NCBI GenBank assembly: GCA_022453515.1
Contig: JAJNNY010000012.1
Span: 620,001 to 684,000 of the forward strand
Direction: 5' to 3'
Source: Astrocystis sublimbata
Taxonomy: Eukaryota > Ascomycota > Sordariomycetes > Xylariales > Xylariaceae
DNA length: 64,000 bases
Positions 12,194-23,609 of the stretch are shown one piece after another. The notes under the pieces are model-generated. The model saw nothing but the letters and a program-made list of their open reading frames with translations. It did not search any database and had not been told where the DNA came from. The first letter of the stretch is position 1; each line of letters starts with the position of its first letter. The translations under genes were made by a program, and so were the position numbers.

Positions 12194-14080
12194 CTTGCCT
12201 GCTAGGTGCTGAGTGCTAGCCAAAGGAAGGGATGAAGCAGACGAACTTGTCCCATGTTTACCATGGGCATCTACCGGTGTTATAATCTGGTCTGGCGGAA
12301 TGTTCCGCACAAAGCTTCTTAGACTACATCACGGTGCGGACCCGTCCATGCGCAAAGGCGGTCTCTAGATAGCGACGGCCGCTCTAGAGCGCCATCAGCG
12401 CCGAAGGATTCCCAGTGGTCTCACGTCTCAGCCGTCGCTATTAGAGTCAGACCGTCAGTCGTCGGATAACTCATCTTAACCTTGTCACACGGTGCTCGCT
12501 CTTGGCCTGGCTTTCCCCTTGTCGAATGTCAGCGTATCATCCTGCTGGCGCTTAGGGCCCCCAAGTCTACTCTACAGTCTGATTCGTATTATCATCTGGT
12601 GTTGCAGTAAAGGTACGTCTAAATTTCAGTAAATTTTCAAGTTATTGCCCTCATATTATAAACAGTCAACTACTATCCCACCTATATCACGTTTTGCAAT
12701 CCATCTTTCCGTAAATAACAGGCGGACGCCTTGATGGGACGTACGCTAGGGCCTTGTGCACCGGGTCATGGCACGGTACCTATTTATAAATTGTGGCCAA
12801 TCTCGGGCTTTTTTTGCTAGCTTGGCACCGGAGGAAAGGTTTAAATCTAGGCCAGAAAACTCATGGGCAAAGGACTTGGCATTTGGCATTTAGTACTTGA
12901 AGCAATACAACCAGTTTCTATAAGACAATAAATCAATATAAAACAACCTAAAATAATCTATAGCTATATATATTAACTTAACTATATTTATATATGCAAG
13001 GCAGACTAAAATACAGCTGTATATATAACTAGCTAGGCAGTTTGATTTACATGTCAGTAAAAGTGGTTTTACGGTGCGACTATACAGTATGGTAGCCTAT
13101 ATACACATTGATCTACATACATAATAATCTATATACACAGCGACCTTGAAACACGTTAGGTGTAGTAAACATTTCAGGAAAATACTATGTAGACTTAACT
13201 TATATAGGTTAATTGATCTATTCAATAGAGTAGAAGCGACAGGGTGGCTTTGCGACTTAGAGGTTCTGGCCTAGAATTTATGTGACGGTATGTGGCGATA
13301 ATGGACCTCCGTCAAGGGGGTTCCAGGGGGCCGACGGGCCGCAAGATCGACTCGAGGAATCCATCCTCCGAAGAGGGTCGAACCACACAAGCGGGACAGT
13401 GGCCCCAATCCGTAGTCGTCGGAGACAGTAGTGTAGTGCTACTCAATAGAGCTGGCGTGGTAAAATTTTGTTAGACAGACTGTTAATGGATTAGCCATCT
13501 ATGAATCCATAGATGTCGGATTGAATCGTGTTCTAGTTAGTTACCCATCTCTCTGAAAGCAGAATTCAAAGGTGCAACGGTCTGGCTAATCGAGTGTGTC
13601 GTTACCATTTGTCATGGCTTCTGTTCATACGTGGGGCGATATCTCCATGAGCATCACGGGACGCGCTTAACAGCTGACGAGAGAAACAAGAAACACATAG
13701 TGTATAGCTTCATGTTAGGCTACGGTACAGTTAATTGCCAAGGTTACCATCGCCACGTCGGTCTCGAGGCTCTGTAACATCGGAGAGGCGAACTATAATC
13801 AATTACATGTCGTGAGACATAACAACAAGCACTAATGAGAACTGGGTTCTATGCTAGTGCAAGGAAGGATCACGCAGGATTGGTGTCTGGACCGGGCGGA
13901 TAATTCCGCCCCCAAGCAACATCTCAGAATGAACGTCCCGGTCATGCACACCGTGCGTCAACTCATGCCCTTCATCGCGGCCTGTCAGACGGAGCGAAGC
14001 ATCCCTCATAACTGGCCTCCGTTTCCAACGACTGTGGCCGGCTCCCAGGCTTTTCTGTCCAAGGTCGTACGGCATTCAAT
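12194..14080. promoter_or_regulatory. Shared divergent promoter region of chitinase and LysM genes
   Basis: This 1.9 kb lies between the two divergent start codons. The centre (about 12600-13240) is very AT-rich with tatata runs, and no open frame in it looks coding. The shared upstream region suggests co-regulation of the two chitin-related genes; no specific binding site can be assigned. Confidence 0.55.
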
Positions 14081-17059
14081 ATGGTGGAATTCACGGGGTC
14101 GGCGCTCGCGGCTCTGCGAACCAGCCTCTTCTCATCGTGCTTGATCACTCTCTCTTACCCTTCTTTCGTGTCCGCGGTCCAGATCTATGATGCCGACTCT
14201 CTGCCGACAGACATCTCCTCGGGCTGTCTGGATGCTATGACAGTCGATGTGCCCGATTGCCTCTCTTTTGCCTCCAGTTTTCGGTATGGCTACTTTTATT
14301 CGGAGAGACTCCTCGGGGACACCTGCACCTCAGAATGCAGTTCTGGGCTGGCAGCTTTCGAAAAGGGAGTGATATCGGCTTGCTCTAATGACACCTACCT
14401 CCAAGATGGGGACACTGGCGATGAACTTCCGATGGCTCTCATGCCCAACATTATGCGATATCTGTACGAGTTGAGCTGTATCAAAGACAATGGAAGGTTC
14501 TGCAACGTCGTTGCTGGAACGAATGCGGCGCTATCAGATCCCGGCAGTGAGTGTTTTCGTTCTGTCATGTTTCCCTCGACACGAATCCAAACCCATTCAT
14601 CGCCATGGTGCTAATCCGAGTTTTGTGCCAACAGGTGGCAGCAATAACTGGCTTGGCGGTGTCGACAACGACACAACCGCCGCCTCTGCATGTGACCTAT
14701 GCTTCGTCAACAACTTGCGCATGCAGGCCGGATCGCCGTATTACGACGGCCCCGAGGTGGCAAGCCAGTCCATTTACGAGTCGAAGACCTCTAGTTGCCG
14801 TGTTTCTAACATGCCGCGAACAACGTGGGCTATGCCAACCACCCTGTAAGTGAAAAAGTACACCTTGTCATTTTCCGACTTCCCACTTACATTGTGTATG
14901 GTTAGATCCGACCTACCGGCGCCGACAGCTTCTGCATGCGCGGGCAAGACATATCAAATCCAGCCCGGAGATGATTGTCATAGCATATCCAAATCGCAGG
15001 GGATAGGCACGTCCTGGCTCCTGATGGACAACAACCTGGGATCGTTCTGCTCGGATTTCCCGACAAAGGGATCCCTGTGCCTGACCAACACCTGCTCGGT
15101 TTACACCGTCAAGGCCAACGATACCTGCAAGGCTATCGCGAAAGCCTCGGAACTCTCGCAAGCCCAGCTCATCAAGTGGAATCCTGTAAGTCAATCCAAA
15201 CTGGCACGTCCGAGATGAAAGCCCCTGACCATGATCGTAGCAACTCAGCGCCGCGTGTGGCAACATCGACCGCTTCGTAGGAGATCAGCTGTGTATCGGC
15301 GTTCCGGGCACGCCATACAAGGACCCAGCATCGACGACACTTGCCCCCACGAGCGCAACGGAGCCAGTCCCCGTCCCCACTGACATTGCCGAGGGCGTCA
15401 ACACGAGATGCGGGCGTTACTACCAGGTATTGCCTGATGAGTATTGCAACCTCATCACGTTGCATTGGGGCATCTCGCTCGAGGATTTCCGTTTCCTGAA
15501 CCCCGGTATCAACGCAAACTGTACCAACCTGTACGCTTACGAAAGCTATTGCGTTCAACCCGTTGGAGATAGTGAGTTCCCGCCCCCTCTCTCCCGCAGG
15601 TAGTCGTGTCGGTTATCGCCGCGCGGTGACTCTATAGCTATCTCACTTGCTGACTTCCAACCCCTTGTACAGTAAACACCTACTCCGGTCGTCCAGGTGC
15701 AACCACCGTACGTCCCACGGGCACGGTAGCCTTCACGGCTATCACGACGCTTGACCCGGTATCCACAGGGGCACCGATCTTCTCATCCACGGCGCTTCCC
15801 CTGGCGCCGGAGACGCGGGAGGACTGCGCGCGCTACTTCGTGGGCGAGATGATGCTGAGCGAGAACATCACGGGAACGTCGTACGGCAACGCGTGCGAGT
15901 TCGCCGCCGCCGTCTGGGTCGTGGATCTGGAGGACCTTGAGCGCTGGAACCCGGACCTCGGGAACCTGACGAGCGGCGAGTGCAAGATGGATCCCAAGGT
16001 GCGGTATTGCGCCAAGAACGTCTTCGCCGACCCGCCGCCGGATCCCGTGGGCCCCGGCTACGAGTTTGAGATCAGGGTTCGTGGCACACTCAGCAATGAT
16101 CAAAAGGTGGCGGAAGTATCATGCTGATTCTCAATCAAAATAGGAGGGCGCAACCGAAGACTGCACGCAATTCGCCGACGCATACCCAGACTGGACTTGG
16201 TAAGGCAGCACTCGTCTCACGCCTGGCCTTTGGCAATTGTGTGGCGCTCTCATGCTAATCACTATACTAGCGATGATATCCTAGCCAACTATGCATTGAC
16301 TATCGCCCAGTTCTACGAGTACAATCCGATCGTAGGAAAGGATTGCGGTAACCTGTGGCCGAGTATGTCAACCCCAAAGCTCTTTCTTGTTCAAATCTGA
16401 GGCTCCCTCCCACCTCCCCCCTTGCCGGAAAAAGAAAACGAAAAAGAGAAGAGAGAATACTGACCCCGATACTCACACAACACAGGCTACGCCTACTGTA
16501 TCCGCGCCCCCGACTACGTGCGCCCAGACGCCACAGGCACAACCACGACCAAAGCACCGACAACAACCCCCACCGCCGGTCCCCCGGGCCCGACCCACTC
16601 GGGCCAGCCCACCAACTGCAACAGGTGGCATGTAGTAGAGGACGGCGACGGGTGCGACACCATCGAGGCCGAGTACGACATTACGCCGGACCAATTCTTC
16701 GCCTGGAACCCCGCGGTAAGCAAGGACTGTCTCACCAACTTCTGGCTCGGGTCCGCGTATTGCGTGGGCGTGGGCGTGGGCGGGGGCGGGGGCTCCACGC
16801 CGACCAAGACCACCGACAACCCATCGGTGCCGACGCCGACGCTCCCCTCGCCGATGCAGGAGGGCAATGCCGCGGATGACTGCAATGCCTACGCGCAGGC
16901 GCAGGACGGCGACTGGTGCGCGCTGTTCGCGGAGCGGATGATGTCCGCGAGGTTGATTTGTATGCCTGGAATAAGGTGCTCGGGTCGAATGGGGAGAATT
17001 GCGGGAGCAGCTTCTGGGGGACTTACTGGTATTGTATTGGGGTTGCCGAGGTGCAGTAA
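14081..17059 (+). CDS. Secreted multi-LysM protein (seven LysM-like modules), partner of the chitinase; frame break in last module
   Basis: Exons: 14081-14546, 14635-14845, 14906-15185, 15241-15571, 15673-16076, 16144-16199, 16271-16362, 16486-17059; about 800 residues, all junctions in phase. The N-terminus has a signal peptide (SSCLITLSYPSFVSA). After a Cys-containing N-terminal domain come repeated LysM-type units: YQIQPGDDCHSISKSQG, YTVKANDTCKAIAKASELS with WNP, YYQVLPDEYCNLITLHWGIS, a divergent unit with WNPDLGNL, CDDILANYALTIAQFYEYNP, WHVVEDGDGCDTIEAEYDIT, and a final DWCALFAE unit. LysM modules bind chitin or N-acetylglucosamine polymers. In the last unit the frame must shift near 16935-16937 to read VDLYAWNKVLG...YWYCIGVAEVQ and stop at 17057; unshifted it loses the fold and stops at 17064. 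The donor at 16077 (GTTCGT) is atypical. Similar LysM genes beside subgroup C chitinases are known in Trichoderma and other ascomycetes. Confidence 0.87.
16930..16940 (+). other. Reading-frame break in last LysM module
   Basis: The frame of DWCALFAER ends its homology here. The next frame over continues with DLYAWNKVLGSNGENCG and FWGTYWYCIG, a standard LysM C-terminal half. A single missing base after the cg at 16935-16936 would restore one continuous module. Confidence 0.7.
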
Positions 17060-17993
17060 GTGGTAGGCTTAAGGCTGAGTTACCTGGGAGGGGGGTGGAG
17101 AGGGGAGAAGGGGAGGTGATATTGTATAGTATGTATGCTGTCTTGTCATGTCATGTGGCATGGAAGATGTGTGGTGTCTCTCATCTGCTTTGGGTATGTA
17201 CCTAGTGAGTGTACTTATATACGTCTGCTGGAGAGGATATTATTGTGTTGTTGAACGGCAGCGCGTGTTGCCACTTACCCGTGACTATGTGTTGTGTGTG
17301 TGCTTAGGTAGGTAAAGGTAAGGACTTGGGAGATGGGTATTATGCAAAGTAATGGGCAGTATAGTGGTGTACCTACTACATGTAAGATGCTGAAGTTTAA
17401 ATGTTGAATGAAAGATTACATCATGTATTATTTCGTGAGGTTGAACAATAATATCACAGAAGGTAAGTATGGAGTAACCCACTGCGATATAAAACCAAAA
17501 GATTTCAGCTGTGACCAGCAGGTCATACGTGCTCCGTTTCTATATATAAGCACTTCTTCTTTTTAACCTGTTCCACTTTTTAGAAAGGGCCCACTTTTTT
17601 CCCTAATTCAAAGAATATTCTAGCTTTAAAAAACCTTAAAATTTAAAAGCTTTTACTTTATTTTTATAGAATCTCTGCTAACATTTTAAGGTCACCGTTA
17701 CAACTTCTTAAGCTTTGTTTTCCCTTGATGCTTAGAATTATAAGCAATCACGCATCTCGGAAAGGTAAAGCTTTCCAATGAAACCAAACAGCATCAACGA
17801 CCTGGTGTTAACTTATGCAGCCAAGTGAGAGCTAGTACCTGAACTAGAGGCTATAGCGGGCGCACTGAGGTCTTGTAAAATGTACTGTCGTCATACCCCA
17901 TCGTTCGACAGTAGCCGGCTACGAAATCTGAGCCGCCTGCTCATCTCCTTCTAGTGCACTCACCATGCTTCAATCGCCATCGCCATCGCCAAC
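17060..17993. other. Intergenic, with AT-rich block
   Basis: No gene seen. 17480-17760 is strongly AT-rich with A and T runs, the kind of composition left by decayed repeats in RIP-competent fungi. No recognisable element remains. Confidence 0.5.
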
Positions 17994-19631
17994 ATGGACA
18001 AGCTACCGCCCGAAATTCACCAACGCATCGTCGGCTTCGTGGGGAGACGCGTAGGCGAGGACTCCTATCCCGTCTGGGAACACCGCAACCTCCCCTACGC
18101 GCGGCCGGCCCTCGCCGCCGTGTCACGCGGCTTTCAATATGCCGTCGAAAGACTCACTTTTAAGAGCCTGAGACTCTCCACCAGCCCCGAGGACCTGGAC
18201 GCCCTCCGTCGCATCATGACTCCACAGCGCCGGTCCTTTCTGCGGCGTCTCGCCCTCAGTCTCGGGATTGACCCTGCATCGTCCAAGTCGTCTTCATCTA
18301 GACCGTTTGCTACAGACGAGGAACGACGGGCAATTAATGAGAGAACGACGTCTCGATTGAGGGATTGCTTCGATATGCTCTCGTCATGGAATCTCTCTGA
18401 TTCGTCTCTGACCCTAGAAGTCAATGGCCCAGACTTGCCCAACGAAAGCACCAGGGCCCAGACACCGGACTACACACGCCTCAGATTCTCCCTCCTCGAC
18501 GTGTCAAACGACGTCACCGACTTCCCACCCTTACCAATGATCAAAGAGCTCTACGTCAACTCCCTGACATGTCACCTGCACCCCCACCTAGCCCTAGCTC
18601 TGACGACCAAGATGCCCAACGCATCCCGCGTGGAATGGGATCTATCGAGCACCCACTCCACCAGCTGGGGTCTCTACCATCACATGCCCCGGATCTGGCG
18701 CGAGGGCCTCGTCCAGGCCGTCGAGTCCGCGGCCCTGCCGTCGTCGGTCGAGAGGTTCAGCTTTAAGATGCCCGTGCCGGGAACTAGTAAATTCCAGATC
18801 CTCCCCGACCTTCTCGGCCCGGACCCCGCGGCTCTCGACCCCGTCAGTCTCGCCTTGCGTAGGCTTACGGCGGGATGCGCCGACGTGTTCATCGAGGGCT
18901 CCGTCCACCCCTGCCTCTTCGACCCGCCCGCGCCCGCCTCCGCCGCCGACCCTGATTCCGCGGCATCCCCGCCGCCGCCGCCGGTCTGGGAGAGGGTCAA
19001 GAGTCTGCAGGTAAACGTCACCATGCGCAGCCCGGACGGGAAATGGCTCTTCAAGCCCGAATCCGGATCCGGATCCGGCAACGATGACGACGGCGGTGAC
19101 GAACTCGAACCCGAGCTACCCGAAGACCTAGACTTCGAGCGTCTACCCCCCGGCTACGGCGCCACCGAGGAAGACCTCGACGCAGCAGAGGCGTACTACG
19201 ACGAGTTCGAAGAGACCATCGCGCCCGAGACGATCGACGCCGAGCGCACCAATTCCGACGACGAGGATGAAGAGCCGTTCCGCTCGCGGCCCGACTCGGC
19301 GCGGCTCAACGCGCTCTTAGCAGCCTTTGCGCGCGGCTGCGATGCCGAGATGCCGGTCCTCGAATCCGCGGTCCTGCAGTGCGAGCTCGACGACGTAGAT
19401 AACTGGCCGTGGCAGGTCGTCTGCTTCCCCGCGGACAAGCCCGCCGGGGACGGGTGGGATGAGAAATACGCCGGCGCCGCTGCCGATGGGAAGGTGTGGC
19501 GCTTCTTTTTCCACTTGAGGGATTGGAGGCCTGATGAGGAGACCCTGGAGGTGTTTCGGCGGGTTGGGCGCGAGAGGGGTACGGGAGATGCGGCGGTTTG
19601 TTATTTGCCCTGGGGGGAGCGGTTTGAGTGA
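17994..19631 (+). CDS. F-box-like protein, single exon
   Basis: 545 residues, no intron. The start MDKLPPEIHQRIVGFVGRRV matches the F-box pattern LP-EI---I, followed by the ALAAVSRGFQYAVERLTFKSLRL segment (helix plus (L/V)S-F...). This is typical of the large family of fungal F-box proteins that serve as substrate adaptors of SCF ubiquitin ligases. The rest carries poorly conserved LRR-like stretches, a Pro-rich patch (SPPPPPVWERV, about residue 325) and an acidic loop (near residues 360-425). The C-terminus (WRFFFHLRDWRPDEETLEVF) is better ordered. GC content is high. Substrate unknown. Confidence 0.75.
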   Translation: MDKLPPEIHQRIVGFVGRRVGEDSYPVWEHRNLPYARPALAAVSRGFQYAVERLTFKSLRLSTSPEDLDALRRIMTPQRRSFLRRLALSLGIDPASSKSSSSRPFATDEERRAINERTTSRLRDCFDMLSSWNLSDSSLTLEVNGPDLPNESTRAQTPDYTRLRFSLLDVSNDVTDFPPLPMIKELYVNSLTCHLHPHLALALTTKMPNASRVEWDLSSTHSTSWGLYHHMPRIWREGLVQAVESAALPSSVERFSFKMPVPGTSKFQILPDLLGPDPAALDPVSLALRRLTAGCADVFIEGSVHPCLFDPPAPASAADPDSAASPPPPPVWERVKSLQVNVTMRSPDGKWLFKPESGSGSGNDDDGGDELEPELPEDLDFERLPPGYGATEEDLDAAEAYYDEFEETIAPETIDAERTNSDDEDEEPFRSRPDSARLNALLAAFARGCDAEMPVLESAVLQCELDDVDNWPWQVVCFPADKPAGDGWDEKYAGAAADGKVWRFFFHLRDWRPDEETLEVFRRVGRERGTGDAAVCYLPWGERFE

Positions 19632-21658
19632 GTGACTAAGTGTCGCGGCGGGTTGACCGCGATGAGGGGTGTAGGGTGAGCAGTTTCATTGTAGATGGCT
19701 TCGATTGTAATACTATGTACTTGAGTAACTGAGTGACATGGGTTTTAAAAGCTGGGCGGATATCCAGCTGCTATACCGACAACAAGGTAGGTATTCTTAG
19801 ACACATGATGCATAGACGTAATGTCTATATAATAATGATGAATCTACTGTGTATCTAGCAAGGCTCCAACTAAACGAACTACATTATTAGTTTTATTATA
19901 GGCATATATTAAGCAACTATTAAGACCTTAATTAATAAATAGCTTTTATCCCAACGATATGCTCTAAGGTATATAATAATATATGGTTTAGAAAATACTT
20001 ATAGCTTTAAAAATAATAGGTAATAAGGCGTTAATAGATTGTCTAGTTGTGTAAAAGCCGTGCTTATAGGTCATTAGTAGGCCTTGTTCATTAAACTCGG
20101 CTGTAACGGTTTTAAGGACTGGAACCGTTTTAAGGGTTTGAACCGTTTCCAAGTGTGCTTCTTGCTGCATAAAGCAATACATAAATGCATAATGGCCGTT
20201 TCACAGTCACCTGACTGATAGCTGGCTGAGCCGAGCCTGAGAAAAAGCAGCAACTGCGCTAAGCCAAGTTCGGTGCATAGGTACTTGGCATTTGGTAAAA
20301 CCTAGAACCACCGATCTGACCAAGGTGACCCCCGACCCCCCATAAGCCCGGCATCACCATCACGATTTCCCCCCAGCACTTTTGCACAACTCGGTACTCG
20401 GGCAGGCCCGGCGAGTAGGGCTTAGATAGAGGCCAATAACGGACGTACCAGTAGATCATAAGGGGTGATATTATACCTACATGTATGTACCCAGAAATCT
20501 ACCCGGACGGAACCGCAGAACCAGACTTCTTCTGCCTGCTGACGCTGCATCGAAGAAGCCGTCCGCGAACCCGAACCGGCACACTGGTAGATAGCCCCTT
20601 TAAATTAGGTTACCAGGTAGGGGAAGAGTATATGAGCAGCGGTATATTGTGTCCCGGTTGCGGGGTAATCGACGACGTGGTTTCTGTTGTGCATCCGAAA
20701 CTCAGAACCCAGCGCCGAGACACAGACGTCGCTTGTGGCAGATGTGACAGATTCCTCGCCTAGGTACGTTTGCTGTATTATCTATGTACGTGCGATGCAT
20801 GCGGAGGTGTGTGTGTGTGTGTGTGTGTGTGTGTAAGTGTGTCGGTCTCTACAGCAGTCGAATAGGAGCTGGGGTGTATCTGATTATTTCCCTCACCTCC
20901 TAGGTAGAGAGCAATGAATTGAACTACTCGGCACCTCATGTACCTAGCAGTAGTTGTGCATCTGCTAAACTGTGATAGTTCTCTAGACAAGCAAGGGTGG
21001 ATCTGGTGATGGATCCATCCATCCATCCCTCCAACTCCTACTGCCCTATGGACAGGCTTCTGACAGGCCACGGACAACTGTAAGTACCTAACAATACACA
21101 CGACACGTACCTCGTTCAAGCTAAGCGTCCTTGTTAAGCGACCTCTCAAGCGTGCGTACGATGTTAGTGCAGCCGGATCTTGGTTTCCCGAGCCTGGATG
21201 CCTGGCAAGCCTGCCAACAACCCATACGCTGGGATTAGCTTCCCGCCCCTTCAGTGGCCATGAGCCGGAAGACAAAGTAAATAGCATGGCATTCGAAATC
21301 GTAAAATACTTCTACCGTACTCGTACCTAGCTAGCTCGCTTACCTGCCGACTGCCAGCTCGGTTAGAAATCCTGCCTGCCGCCTGTGTGTACGTGCTTTT
21401 ATAAACATCTGAATATGCGCCGCTGACATTCCTGACTGACATCCATCTCGAGGCTTTCCGCTGATGGTTTGCCAACAAGTTACTACACTCTCCAAAAATA
21501 CAGAAAGCCGAACGTGTAGCGATTGCATATCTGTCTGTTGACAACCGTACATGGGTTCTGCGTGACCAGAAGCAATATAAACCACCACGTCGTGTGCCAC
21601 CACGCCGCAGCCACGTTCCGAGCGCCTCTTTGTTCGCATCGAATCGCATAATCCAAAA
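19632..21658. other. Intergenic with AT-rich remnant and microsatellites
   Basis: About 2 kb without a supported gene. 19830-20170 is AT-rich and contains three copies of a short aaccgtttt/aacggtttt motif (20105-20155). A (TG)n microsatellite lies at about 20808-20834 and an (ATCC)n tract near 21008-21028. The open frame at 20485-20763 has no family resemblance. Confidence 0.55.
20808..20834. repeat. (TG)n microsatellite
   Basis: An uninterrupted run of alternating gt dinucleotides, about 13 units, in noncoding DNA upstream of the P450 gene. Confidence 0.9.
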
Positions 21659-23609
21659 ATGAGCGCCACGCTGTCGACCGCGCTGCGGCCGCAGGAGTGG
21701 TCGCCGACCGTTTGGGTCTCGGTGCTCACCGTAGCCGCAACCCTACTCTTCCGACTGTTCTGGCGGCCGGCGCTCCCCAAGAATGCGCCCATGTGGTATA
21801 AGAAGGGCGACTGGCCCATCATGGGGGCCATTGAGTGGTACTACGGCCGCCGCGCCGATTTCACCAGGGAGGCGCTGGCGGCCTCCAAGACGGGCAACTT
21901 CAGCTTCTACGTCGGCAAGAAGCAGCTGATAGGGATATCCGGTGTCGAGGGCAGGAAGCTATTCTTTGAGAGCAAAGAACTGAACTTCCCCCTAGCGTAC
22001 GTTGTCTCCTTTTCGTGCGCGTGCTCGTAGGGTTTGGCCGCGACTATTCTCTACCCGGCCAGCAACGGCCAACCGAATAGCGCCGTCTAGACATATACAT
22101 GCCGTCCATGTGCTGACACGGCCTCTCACGTTCTAGTTTCGCGGAGCTTCTGACAGGACAGCCGCAGCCGCCTAGCGCGCATAGAGAGGAGGACAACTTC
22201 GCGAACACGTTCCAGAAGGCCCTCGTGCCCCTGATGAAGAAGGAAAACTTCGTCAAGAACCTGGATCTGCTGACCGGCGACACCCGCGCTGCCTGCGATG
22301 TGCTGGCCGCCGCACCCCCCTCCAAGGCCGACCCGGACTGGAGGGTGACGGATCCGTTCGAGAGCTTCTACGAGATCGTCTATCAGCTGACCATGCGCAC
22401 CGTCGGCGCCAACGACATCGCCGACGACCCGAAGCTCCTGAAGCACACGCTGTCCATCTTCGATTGGTTCGAGAAGTCCGACTCGTTCGCCAAGGTCATC
22501 TTCCCCTGGCTGCCTACCGTGAACCACTATCTGCGACTGTACTACGGTGCCAAGCTTGCCTTCGTCTTCCGCGACATCATCGAGAAGCGCAAGGCGACGG
22601 GAAAGAAGGGCAACGATGCCTTGCAGTTCCTGATAGACAGGGGACTCACTCTTCAGGACATTGTCGGAGTAAGTTTCCGCCCCTCTCCTCTTCGTCTGAC
22701 TTCGAAAGGTTTCTCCTTCATTGCTCTTCCTTACCTGGTTGTCAACGACGCTCCCCCCCCCCCCCCCTCCCCAAGCAAGACAGCATATAAACATACCAGC
22801 AATGTTGACAAACCCCCGCAGTTCGAGATCGGCGCGCTGTTCGCTGGGCAGCTCAACAGCGGCATCAACGCCGGCTACCTGCAAGTCTTCCTGACGCAGA
22901 ACCCCGAGTGGATGGCGCGGCTGCGCGAGGAGGTCGACGGGGTGATCGCGAAGCACCGCAGCGCGCCGTCGCAGTCGCGCGCCGACGTGCTCGGCAGCCT
23001 GACCATCGAGGAATGGGAGGGCGAGTTCCCGCTCATCGACCTGGCGCTGCGCGAGACGATCCGCTTCTGCCTCCCCGGCGCGACCTTCCGCAAGAACACG
23101 TCGGGCAAGGACATCCCCATCGGCACCTCGGGTGAGGTCATCCCCGACGGCGCCTACGCCATCTACCTGATCGAGGACAGCCTGTTCGGCGACTGGTACA
23201 CCGAGAAGTGGAAGTGGAACCCGTCGCGCTACTTCGAGGAGAACGCCGAGGACAAGAAGACGCCGCATGCGTACATGGGCTGGGGCTCGGGCCGTCATCC
23301 TTGCCGTAAGTTTATTTTCCCCCTTGAACTTTGCTTATTCATGACCTACTTAGCCCCCTATGTACCTGGTCGATGACTTGCGTCAAATGCTAATCAATGC
23401 GCCTTGCCAAAACAGTGGGCATGAAATTCGCAAAGCTGGAGATGGCCTTGATCACGGCCTACTGGGTCGGCCTGTTCGACTTTGAATTCTCCGACGAGGC
23501 CGGTAACCACGTTGTCCCCGACAGGTCGCTCCTCATGGATCGCAACCACCACTCGGCCAAGAAACCCGAGAAGAACATGTATCTGCGGTACAAACTGAGG
23601 GACGACTAG
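21659..23609 (+). CDS. Cytochrome P450 monooxygenase
   Basis: Exons 21659-21996, 22137-22668, 22822-23305, 23416-23609; 515 residues, all junctions in phase. An N-terminal membrane anchor (WVSVLTVAATLLFRLFW) is followed by the Pro-rich hinge RPALPKNAP. The I-helix reads ALFAGQLNSGIN, in which the usual acid-Thr pair of AGxDT is replaced, as in CYP51-type AGQHxS helices. ExxR is ETIR, the PERF-like motif is NPSRYF, and the heme loop is MGWGSGRHPCLGMKFAKLEM with the axial Cys split by the last intron. It is an ER-anchored haem monooxygenase of the CYP51-like clan by motif; I do not assign a CYP family or substrate. No other secondary-metabolism gene is adjacent. The second intron has a run of 15 Cs (22753-22767). 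Confidence 0.9.
22753..22767. repeat. Poly-C tract in P450 intron
   Basis: Fifteen consecutive C residues within intron 2 of the P450 gene. It is a likely indel-prone site for sequencing and replication. Confidence 0.85.

Noticed and set aside
20485..20763. 92-codon open frame as a gene
   Set aside because: No recognisable motif, no intron signals, and it lies among microsatellites and AT-rich DNA.
22126..23298. 390-codon open frame on the minus strand across the P450 gene
   Set aside because: It is the antisense shadow of GC-rich P450 exons, passes through P450 introns and has no recognisable domain.
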